Source: Photorhabdus cinerea (GTDB taxonomy: Bacteria > Pseudomonadota > Gammaproteobacteria > Enterobacterales > Enterobacteriaceae). Taken from it: DNA of 64,000 nucleotides. The notes under the pieces were generated by a model. That model ran no database searches and was not told the origin of the DNA. It saw nothing but the letters and a program-made list of their open reading frames with translations. Position 1 is the stretch's first letter. Every line of letters starts with the position of its first letter. The stretch lies in assembly GCF_011189575.1 (NCBI RefSeq), contig NZ_PUJW01000006.1, positions 1 to 64,000 of the forward strand, in the 5' to 3' direction. This document shows, one piece after another, positions 19,232 through 27,933 of this stretch. A program made the translations under genes and the position numbers.

Positions 19232-20773
19232 ATGCAACTGAATTCCACCGAAATCAGCGAACTGATCAAGCAGCGCATTGCTCAGTTCAATGTAGTGAGT
19301 GAAGCTCACAATGAAGGTACGATTGTATCCGTTAACGACGGTATCATTCGTATTCACGGTTTAGCCGAAGTTATGCAGGGTGAAATGATCGCACTGCCTA
19401 GCAATCGTTATGCAATCGCATTAAACCTGGAGCGCGACTCTGTGGGTGCGGTTGTGATGGGCCCGTATGCTGACTTAGCAGAAGGCATGAAGGTTAAATG
19501 TACTGGCCGTATTCTTGAAGTACCTGTTGGTCGTGGTTTGCTTGGTCGTGTAGTGAACACTCTGGGCGAACCAATTGATGGTAAAGGTCCTGTTGAGCAT
19601 GATGGTTTCTCTGCTGTTGAAATGATTGCTCCAGGCGTTATCGATCGTCAATCCGTAGATCAGCCGGTACAGACAGGTTATAAATCTGTTGACGCCATGA
19701 TCCCTATCGGTCGTGGTCAACGTGAACTGATTATCGGTGACCGTCAAACGGGTAAAACCGCACTGGCTATTGATGCAATCATTAACCAGCGTGATTCAGG
19801 CATTAAATGTGTTTATGTTGCAGTTGGTCAGAAAGCTTCTACTATTGCGAACGTTGTTCGTAAATTAGAAGAGCATGGTGCTCTTGCCAATACTATCGTA
19901 GTGGTTGCGACTGCTTCAGAATCTGCTGCATTGCAATATCTGGCACCATATTCTGGTTGTGCAATGGGCGAATATTTCCGCGATCGCGGTGAAGATGCGC
20001 TGATTGTTTATGATGATTTATCTAAGCAAGCTGTTGCTTATCGTCAAATTTCTCTGTTGCTCCGTCGTCCACCAGGACGTGAAGCATTCCCTGGTGATGT
20101 TTTCTATCTGCACTCCCGTTTGCTGGAACGTGCTGCGCGTGTTAACGCTGAATATGTAGAAAAATTCACTAATGGTGAAGTGAAAGGTAAAACAGGTTCT
20201 CTGACAGCTTTGCCTATCATTGAGACTCAGGCAGGGGACGTATCAGCATTCGTACCAACAAACGTTATTTCAATTACTGATGGTCAGATCTTCTTGGAAT
20301 CCAGCTTGTTTAACGCGGGTATTCGTCCGGCAGTTAACCCAGGGATCTCCGTATCCCGTGTAGGTGGTGCAGCTCAGACTAAGATCGTGAAGAAATTGTC
20401 TGGTGGTATCCGTACTGCTTTGGCTCAGTACCGCGAACTGGCAGCGTTTTCTCAGTTTGCTTCTGACCTTGATGATGCAACCCGTAAACAGTTGGATCAT
20501 GGTCAAAAAGTAACTGAGTTGCTGAAACAGAAACAGTATGCGCCAATGTCTGTTGCACAGCAGTCACTGTCTCTGTTTTCTGCGGAGCGTGGTTATCTGG
20601 AAGATATCGAAATTGCTAAAGTTATTGATTTCGAGTCTGCGCTGCTTGCGCATGCCAGCCGTGAACATGCTGATCTTCTGAAAGAGATTGACCAGTCTGG
20701 TGGTTACAATGATGAGATCGAAGCAAAGCTGAATGCTCTGCTTAACTCCTTCAAAGCAACTCAGTCCTGGTAA
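19232..20773 (+). CDS. atpA: ATP synthase F1 subunit alpha
   Basis: Non-catalytic nucleotide-binding subunit, 513 residues. Walker A GDRQTGKT is at about residues 169-176, and PAVNPGISVSRVGGAAQ is the family signature near residue 370. Codon use is noticeably more optimised than in the phage-like region, as expected for abundant protein. Confidence 0.98.
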   Translation: MQLNSTEISELIKQRIAQFNVVSEAHNEGTIVSVNDGIIRIHGLAEVMQGEMIALPSNRYAIALNLERDSVGAVVMGPYADLAEGMKVKCTGRILEVPVGRGLLGRVVNTLGEPIDGKGPVEHDGFSAVEMIAPGVIDRQSVDQPVQTGYKSVDAMIPIGRGQRELIIGDRQTGKTALAIDAIINQRDSGIKCVYVAVGQKASTIANVVRKLEEHGALANTIVVVATASESAALQYLAPYSGCAMGEYFRDRGEDALIVYDDLSKQAVAYRQISLLLRRPPGREAFPGDVFYLHSRLLERAARVNAEYVEKFTNGEVKGKTGSLTALPIIETQAGDVSAFVPTNVISITDGQIFLESSLFNAGIRPAVNPGISVSRVGGAAQTKIVKKLSGGIRTALAQYRELAAFSQFASDLDDATRKQLDHGQKVTELLKQKQYAPMSVAQQSLSLFSAERGYLEDIEIAKVIDFESALLAHASREHADLLKEIDQSGGYNDEIEAKLNALLNSFKATQSW

Positions 20774-20831
20774 CACTATTCGGCCCGGTTTAATTAAACA
20801 TGGGCCGTCTGGTTAATGAGGAGAATCAGGA

Positions 20832-21695
20832 ATGGCCGGCGCAAAAGAAATACGTACCAAGATCGCCAGCGTGCAAAACACGCAAAAAATCACTAAAGCG
20901 ATGGAGATGGTTGCTGCGTCCAAAATGCGTAAAACGCAGGATCGCATGGCGGCCAGCCGTCCTTATGCAGAAACCATACGCAGCGTGATTGGTCACCTTG
21001 CGTTAGGTAATCTGGAATATAAACATCCATACCTTGAAGAACGTGAAACTAAACGTGTCGGGTATCTGGTTGTTTCTACCGATCGTGGCTTGTGCGGTGG
21101 TTTGAATACTAATTTGTTCAAAAAGCTACTGTTAGACATGAAAAGTTGGTCTGATAAAGGTGTCCAGTGTGATCTGGCGCTTATCGGCTCTAAGGCTGTT
21201 TCTTTCTTTGCATCTGTTGGGGGCAATATTGTTGCTCAGGTTACAGGCATGGGAGATAACCCTTCACTGTCCGAATTGATCGGGCCAGTTAATATCATGT
21301 TGCGGGCATATGATGAAGGACGTCTGGATAAATTGTATGTGGTGACAAACAAGTTCATCAATACAATGTCTCAGGAACCGACTATTACTCAGTTATTGCC
21401 TCTGCCTGCCGGAGATGATGAAACACTGAAGAAGAAATCCTGGGATTATTTATACGAACCTGATCCTAAGGCGTTGCTGGATATACTACTGCGTCGTTAT
21501 GTAGAGTCGCAGGTTTATCAGGGCGTCGTTGAAAACCTGGCTAGTGAACAGGCCGCAAGAATGGTGGCGATGAAAGCCGCGACTGATAATGGTGGCAGCC
21601 TGATCAAAGAGCTGCAGTTGGTTTATAACAAAGCTCGTCAGGCCAGCATAACTCAGGAGTTGACCGAGATTGTCTCGGGTGCTTCCGCGGTTTAA
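20832..21695 (+). CDS. atpG: ATP synthase F1 subunit gamma
   Basis: Central rotor shaft, 287 residues. N- and C-terminal helices (REIRTKIASVQNTQKITKAMEMVAASKM-type start and NKARQASITQELTEIVSGA end) form the antiparallel coiled coil inside the alpha-beta hexamer. Start is the ATG after GAGGAGAATCAGGA; an overlapping out-of-frame ATG at 20800 is not used. Confidence 0.97.
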   Translation: MAGAKEIRTKIASVQNTQKITKAMEMVAASKMRKTQDRMAASRPYAETIRSVIGHLALGNLEYKHPYLEERETKRVGYLVVSTDRGLCGGLNTNLFKKLLLDMKSWSDKGVQCDLALIGSKAVSFFASVGGNIVAQVTGMGDNPSLSELIGPVNIMLRAYDEGRLDKLYVVTNKFINTMSQEPTITQLLPLPAGDDETLKKKSWDYLYEPDPKALLDILLRRYVESQVYQGVVENLASEQAARMVAMKAATDNGGSLIKELQLVYNKARQASITQELTEIVSGASAV

Positions 21696-21729
21696 CAGCT
21701 AGGTTTACGAATTACGTAGAGGATTCAAG

Positions 21730-23112
21730 ATGGCTACTGGAAAGATTATCCAGGTAATCGGCGCCGTGGTGGACGTCGAATTCCCTCAAGATGCTGTACC
21801 AAAAGTATACGATGCACTTGAGGTTCAAAACGGCGAAGCTAAGCTGGTGCTGGAAGTTCAGCAGCAGTTAGGCGGCGGCGTTGTTCGTTGTATTGCAATG
21901 GGTACTTCTGATGGCTTAAGCCGTGGTTTAAGTGTGACTGACTTAGGTCACCCAATCGAAGTTCCAGTTGGTAAAGCGACACTGGGTCGCATCATGAACG
22001 TATTGGGTGAACCAATCGACATGAAAGGCGATATTGGTGAAGAAGAGCGTTGGGCTATTCACCGCCCGGCTCCAAGCTACGAAGAGTTATCTAACTCTCA
22101 AGAGTTGCTGGAAACGGGTATCAAAGTAATGGACCTGATTTGTCCATTCGCCAAGGGTGGTAAAGTTGGTCTGTTTGGTGGTGCGGGTGTAGGTAAAACC
22201 GTAAACATGATGGAGCTTATCCGTAACATTGCGATTGAACACTCAGGTTACTCCGTATTTGCCGGTGTAGGTGAACGTACCCGTGAAGGTAACGACTTCT
22301 ACCACGAAATGACAGATTCTAACGTACTGGATAAAGTATCCCTGGTATATGGTCAGATGAATGAGCCACCAGGAAACCGTCTGCGTGTTGCGTTGACTGG
22401 CCTAACAATGGCTGAGAAATTCCGTGATGAAGGCCGTGATGTTCTGTTATTCGTTGATAACATCTATCGTTATACCTTAGCAGGTACGGAAGTGTCTGCA
22501 CTGCTGGGCCGTATGCCATCAGCGGTAGGTTATCAGCCAACGCTGGCGGAAGAAATGGGTGTTCTGCAAGAACGTATTACTTCCACCAAAACCGGTTCTA
22601 TCACTTCCGTACAGGCTGTTTACGTACCTGCGGATGACTTGACTGACCCATCTCCAGCGACGACTTTCGCCCACTTGGACGCAACCGTAGTGCTGAGCCG
22701 TCAGATTGCTTCTCTGGGTATTTACCCGGCGGTTGATCCACTGGATTCTACTAGCCGTCAGCTTGATCCATTGGTTGTTGGTCAAGAGCACTATAACGTT
22801 GCTCGTGGTGTTCAGTCTATTCTGCAACGTTATCAGGAACTGAAAGATATTATCGCTATTCTGGGTATGGATGAACTGTCAGAAGACGATAAGTTGGTAG
22901 TTGCACGAGCTCGTAAGATCCAGCGTTTCCTGTCTCAGCCATTCTTCGTTGCAGAAGTCTTTACTGGTTCACCAGGTAAGTTCGTTTCCCTGAAAGATAC
23001 TATCCGTGGTTTTAAAGGTATCTTAGAAGGTGACTATGACCACCTGCCAGAACAAGCGTTCTACATGGTAGGTACCATCGAAGAAGCTGTGGAAAAAGCG
23101 AAAAAACTTTAA
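21730..23112 (+). CDS. atpD: ATP synthase F1 subunit beta
   Basis: Catalytic subunit of 460 residues, same as E. coli. Walker A GGAGVGKT (about 150-157), catalytic glutamate in GVGERTREGND, Walker B VLLFVDNIYRY, and the signature PAVDPLDSTSRQ are all present. Confidence 0.98.
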   Translation: MATGKIIQVIGAVVDVEFPQDAVPKVYDALEVQNGEAKLVLEVQQQLGGGVVRCIAMGTSDGLSRGLSVTDLGHPIEVPVGKATLGRIMNVLGEPIDMKGDIGEEERWAIHRPAPSYEELSNSQELLETGIKVMDLICPFAKGGKVGLFGGAGVGKTVNMMELIRNIAIEHSGYSVFAGVGERTREGNDFYHEMTDSNVLDKVSLVYGQMNEPPGNRLRVALTGLTMAEKFRDEGRDVLLFVDNIYRYTLAGTEVSALLGRMPSAVGYQPTLAEEMGVLQERITSTKTGSITSVQAVYVPADDLTDPSPATTFAHLDATVVLSRQIASLGIYPAVDPLDSTSRQLDPLVVGQEHYNVARGVQSILQRYQELKDIIAILGMDELSEDDKLVVARARKIQRFLSQPFFVAEVFTGSPGKFVSLKDTIRGFKGILEGDYDHLPEQAFYMVGTIEEAVEKAKKL

Positions 23113-23133
23113 TACGGCTGACCGGAGGTTGAC

Positions 23134-23556
23134 ATGGCTGCAATGACTTACCATCTGAATGTTGTCAGTGCTGAGAGCCGGATGTTTGAAGGCTTGGTAC
23201 AAAAAATTCAGGTGACAGGTAGTGAAGGTGAACTGGGTATTTACCCAGGACATGCGCCACTACTTACTGCCATAAAACCTGGCATGGTACGTATTGTTAA
23301 GCAGTTCGGTGAAGAAGAGGTGATTTACCTTTCTGGGGGTATCCTTGAGGTGCAACCGAGCGGCGTTATCGTACTAGCTGACACTGCGATCCGTGGTAAA
23401 GATTTGGATGAAGCTAAGGCGTTAGAATCTAAGCGTAAAGCTGAAGAACACATCCGCAATTCTCACGGTGATGTTGACTATGCTCAGGCATCAGCTGAAT
23501 TGTCTAAAGCGATTGCAAAACTTCGTGTAATCGAGTTGACAAAAAAGGCAATGTAA
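23134..23556 (+). CDS. atpC: ATP synthase F1 subunit epsilon
   Basis: Rotor subunit and intrinsic inhibitor, 140 residues. The N-terminal beta-barrel has the conserved [19 protein letters not shown]; the C-terminal two-helix hairpin starts at [18 protein letters not shown]. Last gene of the operon, followed by a strong terminator. Confidence 0.97.
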
Positions 23557-23577
23557 TACAGGCAGTTAAAGAAAAGA

Positions 23578-23608
23578 AGCCAGTTGGTGCGAGCTAACTG
23601 GCTTTTTT
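23578..23608 (+). terminator. atp operon terminator
   Basis: Stem AGCCAGTT (23578-23585) with AACTGGCT (23596-23603), a ten-base loop, and a run of six T. A canonical intrinsic terminator. Confidence 0.92.
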
Positions 23609-23686
23609 GTATTGCGAAATATGTAGTAATTTATCTCGCAAACAGGTTTACTTTTTTTATCTTAAATTGGAGTTATCAGGTTTCTT

Positions 23687-25057
23687 ATGTCTAACAGTGC
23701 AAGAAGTGTTGTTATCCTTGCTGCGGGTAAAGGAACCCGCATGTATTCTGATCTCCCTAAAGTTCTACACTTGCTGGCAGGTAAGCCTATGGTTCAGCAT
23801 GTGATTGATACTGCAATGGTATTGGGTGCTAAAAATGTTCATTTGGTTTATGGGTATGGTGGTGATCTGATGAAGCCGGCCCTTTCTGAACAAAAGTTGA
23901 ATTGGGTATTACAAGAGGAACAGTTAGGGACAGGTCACGCAATGCTGCAGGTAGCGCCACATTTTACTGATGATGAAGATATTCTGATGCTGTATGGCGA
24001 TGTACCTCTTATTGGTACAGATACCCTTGAGCGTCTGTTGGCTGCTAAACCTGAAGGTGGTATTGGTTTACTGACAGCAATTCTGGATAATCCAACGGGT
24101 TATGGCCGTATTATTCGTGAAAATGGGGATGTGACTGGAATCATTGAGCAAAAAGACGCAACTGAAGAGCAGCGCAAAATCAATGAAATTAACACAGGTA
24201 TTTTGGTTGCTAATGGTGGCGATTTAAAACGTTGGTTATCCCAATTGGATAACAACAATGCTCAGGGTGAATATTACATTACTGATGTGATTGCTTTGGC
24301 CTATAAAGAAGGCAGAAAAATTGAAGCAGCGCATCCAAGACGTTTGAGTGAAATGGAAGGTGTGAATAACCGCCTACAGCTTTCCGCTCTTGAACGTATT
24401 TATCAATCTGAGCAGGCAGAAAAATTATTGTTGACCGGTGTTATGCTGCTAGACCCTACCCGTTTTGATTTACGTGGCACGTTGACTCATGGCCGTGATG
24501 TAGTTATTGATACTAATGTTATTATCGAAGGCAATGTAACTCTCGGAAATAACGTACAGATTGGCACAGGTTGTGTACTGAAGAACTGCATTATTGGTGA
24601 TGATTCTATTCTTAGTCCATATACGGTCATTGAAGATTCTGAAATGGATGTTGGTTGTACTGTTGGACCTTTTGCCCGTTTGCGCCCTGGTTCTAAACTT
24701 GCCGAAAAAGCCCATGTAGGGAATTTCGTTGAAATGAAGAAATCTTATCTGGGTAAAAGTTCTAAGGCGGGACATCTGACTTATCTTGGCGATGCTGAGA
24801 TTGGACGTAACGTGAATATTGGTGCAGGTACTATTACCTGTAACTACGATGGTGCTAATAAATTCAAAACCATCATTGGTGACGATGTTTTTGTTGGTTC
24901 TGATACTCAGCTTGTTGCTCCAGTGACAATTGCTAAAGGTGCTACAATTGGAGCAGGGACAACAGTGACAAAAAATGTTGCTGAAGATGAACTGGTAGTA
25001 AGCAGAACTAAGCAAACACATATTCAGGGTTGGAAACGCCCTGTTAAGAAAAAATAA
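23687..25057 (+). CDS. glmU: Bifunctional GlmU uridyltransferase/acetyltransferase
   Basis: Makes UDP-GlcNAc from glucosamine 1-phosphate for peptidoglycan and LPS; 456 residues as in E. coli. The N-terminal pyrophosphorylase domain has LAAGKGTRMYSDLPKVLH. The C-terminal left-handed beta-helix has hexapeptide repeats (IGAGTITCNYDG, IGAGTTV) and ends with the acetyltransferase tail GWKRPVKKK. Upstream of glmS, with which it is probably co-transcribed. Confidence 0.97.
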   Translation: MSNSARSVVILAAGKGTRMYSDLPKVLHLLAGKPMVQHVIDTAMVLGAKNVHLVYGYGGDLMKPALSEQKLNWVLQEEQLGTGHAMLQVAPHFTDDEDILMLYGDVPLIGTDTLERLLAAKPEGGIGLLTAILDNPTGYGRIIRENGDVTGIIEQKDATEEQRKINEINTGILVANGGDLKRWLSQLDNNNAQGEYYITDVIALAYKEGRKIEAAHPRRLSEMEGVNNRLQLSALERIYQSEQAEKLLLTGVMLLDPTRFDLRGTLTHGRDVVIDTNVIIEGNVTLGNNVQIGTGCVLKNCIIGDDSILSPYTVIEDSEMDVGCTVGPFARLRPGSKLAEKAHVGNFVEMKKSYLGKSSKAGHLTYLGDAEIGRNVNIGAGTITCNYDGANKFKTIIGDDVFVGSDTQLVAPVTIAKGATIGAGTTVTKNVAEDELVVSRTKQTHIQGWKRPVKKK

Positions 25058-25128
25058 AATAATAATCCCCACTCTACAGGCTCGGGGACCGGCAAAGCCG
25101 AAAAACAATCAGGCTCATGACATTATAA

Positions 25129-25157
25129 AGGGCTTTCATCAGCCCTATTTTTAGGAA
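25129..25157 (+). promoter_or_regulatory. glmS leader hairpin and ribosome-binding site
   Basis: AGGGCT (25129-25134) pairs with AGCCCT (25141-25146), followed by ATTTTTAGGAA, the glmS ribosome-binding site. In E. coli the glmU-glmS RNA is processed and the glmS leader is controlled by the small RNA GlmZ; this hairpin may be part of such a leader or a weak terminator. Which of these holds cannot be told from the sequence. Confidence 0.45.
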
Positions 25158-25165
25158 TAAAACTG

Positions 25166-26995
25166 ATGTGTGGAATTGTTGGTGCAGTAGCACAACGAGA
25201 TATTGCTGAAATCCTGATTGAAGGGCTTCGTCGTTTGGAATACCGTGGTTACGATTCCGCTGGGTTGGCGGTTGTTGATAACGAAAATAATATGCTTCGC
25301 CTGCGTGAAGTCGGTAAGGTGCAAATACTTGCTGATGAGGTTGACAAGCAGCCTGTCCTTGGTGGGACAGGTATTGCGCACACCCGTTGGGCTACACATG
25401 GTGAACCAAACGAGAAAAATGCTCACCCGCATATATCTGATTATATTGCTGTTGTTCACAACGGCATTATTGAGAATTACGAAGAATTGCGGGTTCAATT
25501 AATTGAGCGTGGTTATTCATTTGTATCGGATACTGACACAGAAGTTATTGCTCACCTTGTTCATTGGGAGCAAAAACAGAGTGGTACCTTGCTGGAGGCT
25601 GTCCAGCGTGTTATTCCCCAACTTCGTGGTGCTTATGGCGCAGTTATCATGGATAGTCGTGATCCCGGAGCAGTAATCGCTGCAAGATCGGGTAGTCCTT
25701 TGGTTATTGGTTTGGGTATGGGGGAAAACTTCCTTGCGTCTGATCAATTGGCGCTGTTGCCTGTTACTCGTCGTTTTATCTTCCTTGAAGAAGGCGATAT
25801 TGCTGAAGTAACCCGTCGTACCGTGCGTATTTTTAATATTCACGGCGAGCCAATTGAACGGGAACAGATTGAATCTAACATTCAGTATGATGCTGGTGAC
25901 AAAGGTATTTATCGTCACTATATGCAAAAAGAGATCTATGAACAGCCAATGGCAATCAAAAGTACTTTGGAAAAGCGCTTAGATCATGGACAAGTAGATC
26001 TGTCTGAACTTGGCCCTAATGCAGCTGGATTATTATCCAAAGTAGAACATATTCAGATTGTTGCCTGTGGTACATCCTATAACGCAGGTATGGTTTCCCG
26101 TTATTGGTTTGAAGCATTGGCGGGTATTCCTTGTGATGTAGAAATTGCCTCTGAATTTCGTTACCGCAAATCGGCACGTCGTCCGGGAAGCTTATTAATT
26201 ACATTGTCTCAATCAGGTGAAACCGCAGATACATTGGCAGCTTTGCGTTTATCTAAAGAACTTGGATATCTCACATCGTTGACAGTCTGTAACGTAGCGG
26301 GTTCTTCTTTAGTACGTGAATCTGATTTTGCTCTCATGACTAAGGCTGGTGCTGAAATTGGTGTTGCTTCAACGAAAGCTTTCACAACCCAACTGACTGT
26401 ATTGCTGATGCTGGTGGCTTATCTTGGACGTTTAAACGGTGTTGATGCAGAGCAGGAGCAAGAAATTGTTCATGCATTACATGCACTGCCGAGCCGCATT
26501 GAAAGCATGTTGTCGAAGGATAAAATTATCGAGGCGCTGGCGGAAGATTTTTCTGATAAACACCACGCTTTGTTCCTTGGCCGTGGTGATCAGTATCCGA
26601 TAGCGGTTGAAGGGGCACTGAAATTAAAAGAAATTTCTTACATTCATGCTGAGGCTTATGCAGCAGGTGAATTGAAACATGGTCCATTGGCACTGATTGA
26701 TGCAGACATGCCTGTTATCATTGTGGCTCCAAACAATGAACTGCTGGAAAAATTGAAATCCAATATTGAAGAAGTACGTGCCCGTGGTGGATTGCTATAT
26801 GTATTTGCTGATCAAGATGCTGGTTTTACAGACAGCGAAGGAATGAAGATCATCCCATTACCGCATGTTGAAGAACTAATTGCTCCAATATTTTATACCG
26901 TGCCGTTGCAATTGCTCTCTTATCATGTTGCGCTGATTAAAGGAACTGATGTTGATCAGCCTCGTAATTTGGCTAAATCAGTGACTGTAGAATAA
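25166..26995 (+). CDS. glmS: Glucosamine-6-phosphate synthase
   Basis: Glutamine-fructose-6-phosphate aminotransferase, 609 residues as in E. coli, first step of UDP-GlcNAc synthesis. Cys2 (MCGIVG) is the glutaminase nucleophile; two SIS sugar-isomerase domains follow (CGTSYNAG, SQSGETADT; GRGDQYPIAVEGALKLKEISYIHAEAY) and the end LAKSVTVE is conserved. The 3' end of glmS is the known Tn7 target; I see no Tn7 ends here. Confidence 0.97.
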   Translation: MCGIVGAVAQRDIAEILIEGLRRLEYRGYDSAGLAVVDNENNMLRLREVGKVQILADEVDKQPVLGGTGIAHTRWATHGEPNEKNAHPHISDYIAVVHNGIIENYEELRVQLIERGYSFVSDTDTEVIAHLVHWEQKQSGTLLEAVQRVIPQLRGAYGAVIMDSRDPGAVIAARSGSPLVIGLGMGENFLASDQLALLPVTRRFIFLEEGDIAEVTRRTVRIFNIHGEPIEREQIESNIQYDAGDKGIYRHYMQKEIYEQPMAIKSTLEKRLDHGQVDLSELGPNAAGLLSKVEHIQIVACGTSYNAGMVSRYWFEALAGIPCDVEIASEFRYRKSARRPGSLLITLSQSGETADTLAALRLSKELGYLTSLTVCNVAGSSLVRESDFALMTKAGAEIGVASTKAFTTQLTVLLMLVAYLGRLNGVDAEQEQEIVHALHALPSRIESMLSKDKIIEALAEDFSDKHHALFLGRGDQYPIAVEGALKLKEISYIHAEAYAAGELKHGPLALIDADMPVIIVAPNNELLEKLKSNIEEVRARGGLLYVFADQDAGFTDSEGMKIIPLPHVEELIAPIFYTVPLQLLSYHVALIKGTDVDQPRNLAKSVTVE

Positions 26996-27023
26996 TCGTT
27001 TTATAATAAGAAGTTGAAATAAG

Positions 27024-27056
27024 CCTCTGTACATTGAAAATACAGAGGTTTTTTTT
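27024..27056 (+). terminator. glmS terminator
   Basis: CCTCTGTA (27024-27031) pairs with TACAGAGG (27041-27048) and is followed by eight T. Confidence 0.93.
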
Positions 27057-27105
27057 GGTCTGAGAAAATTTTTCATTATTTTCTTGCTGATCAAAATGAA
27101 TCACG

Positions 27106-27128
27106 TTATTGTTATGTTATAACATTTC
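27106..27128. promoter_or_regulatory. Zur box before rpmE2
   Basis: TTATTGTTATGTTATAACATTTC, read in two pieces, agrees at 19 of 22 defined positions with the enterobacterial Zur operator pattern GAAATGTTATANTATAACATTTC (from memory). It lies 17 bases before the rpmE2 start, so zinc-loaded Zur should repress the two ribosomal protein paralogues. Confidence 0.8.
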
Positions 27129-27144
27129 AATTGCGACGGAAAAT

Positions 27145-27399
27145 ATGAAACCAAATATTCACCCAAACTACCGGGTAGTCGTATTTCACGATACCAGTGT
27201 TAATGCCTATTTTACGATTGGCTCTACGATTTGCACAGAACGGACAATTACCTTAAATGGAGAAGAGTATCCATATGTCACTATTGATGTGTCATCGGAA
27301 TCACATTCTTTCTATATAGGTAAACAGAAAACCTTATCTCAGGAAGGCAGTACGGCGCGATTCCAGAAAAAATTTGGGCGTTTTATTGGCAGTAAATAA
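27145..27399 (+). CDS. rpmE2: Zinc-free ribosomal protein L31 type B
   Basis: 84-residue alternative L31 (YkgM). It lacks the zinc-binding CxxC of ordinary L31 and has the type B pattern MKPNIHPNYRVVVFHDTS and FQKKFGRF. It replaces L31 on ribosomes when zinc is scarce and frees zinc. Start set at ATG 27145 to match the family; an in-frame ATG at 27109 lies inside the Zur box. Confidence 0.95.
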   Translation: MKPNIHPNYRVVVFHDTSVNAYFTIGSTICTERTITLNGEEYPYVTIDVSSESHSFYIGKQKTLSQEGSTARFQKKFGRFIGSK

Positions 27400-27416
27400 A
27401 TTGAGGGATCGTAGAA

Positions 27417-27557
27417 ATGCAGGTGTTAAGTTCACTTAAAACGGCGAAAACCCGTCACCCAGATTGCAAAATCGTACGCCGTCGGGGCAGGTTGTATGTT
27501 ATTTGTAAATTCAATCCACGTTTTAAGGCAGTTCAAGGGAAGAAAAAGAAACGCTGA
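27417..27557 (+). CDS. rpmJ2: Zinc-free ribosomal protein L36 type B
   Basis: 46-residue basic protein (YkgO) beginning MQVLSSLKTAKTRHPDCKIV and ending in KGKKKKR-like basic residues. Type B L36 without the four-residue zinc site of L36. It follows rpmE2 by 17 bases as in other Enterobacterales, so both answer to the same Zur box. Confidence 0.93.
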   Translation: MQVLSSLKTAKTRHPDCKIVRRRGRLYVICKFNPRFKAVQGKKKKR

Positions 27558-27571
27558 TACTAATAGTAAAA

Positions 27572-27596
27572 CTCGCAGCTTATAACTGCGGGTTTT
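27572..27596 (+). terminator. rpmE2-rpmJ2 terminator
   Basis: CTCGCAG (27572-27578) pairs with CTGCGGG (27586-27592), one G-U pair, followed by TTTT. Confidence 0.8.
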
Positions 27597-27778
27597 CTGC
27601 CCTTTTCGGGTTGTATGTCTAACCATTTGGAAAATAGTTGGCATGAGATTTATTTGGGAAGAGAATTACATGACTTAGGTAGATAAGCTGTATTTTTTGT
27701 AAAGTAAAACTTCATGAGATATTGATTGCACGGTACAAAATTAAACGTTTAGTTGGCTGCTATTGTTACAGATTTTTC

Positions 27779-27877
27779 CTACAAAAATAGATTGTAATTT
27801 ATACATATCAACTTATTTCGCTGTAAATCACTGTTTTGGTCATTTGTTGATACCCGGATATAGCCAATCTTTCCCAT
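27779..27877 (-). pseudogene. Invertase relic, left copy
   Basis: Minus-strand frame of 32 codons that starts MGKIGYIRVSTNDQNSDLQR like the intact invertase at 31486, including the catalytic serine, but then degenerates (ICINYNLFL) and stops. It cannot encode an active recombinase. It points away from the neighbouring fibre cassette, as the intact invertase does. Confidence 0.85.
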
Positions 27878-27933
27878 GTTTAATCCTGTTGAGTACCAAT
27901 AGGAGACTACCCTTTCAGAAATTTCACAGAATA

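Noticed and set aside
24470..25108. 212-codon minus-strand ORF
   Set aside because: It is the antisense of the glmU C-terminal repeats; no family resemblance and no ribosome-binding site.
26890..27060. Tn7 insertion downstream of glmS
   Set aside because: The glmS end is the known target, but no Tn7-like ends or tns genes are seen and the tail cluster begins 0.7 kb further on.
27763..27933. Upstream extension of cassette A to 27763
   Set aside because: The extra 57 codons are the reverse complement of the invertase relic and crossover region, so not fibre sequence.
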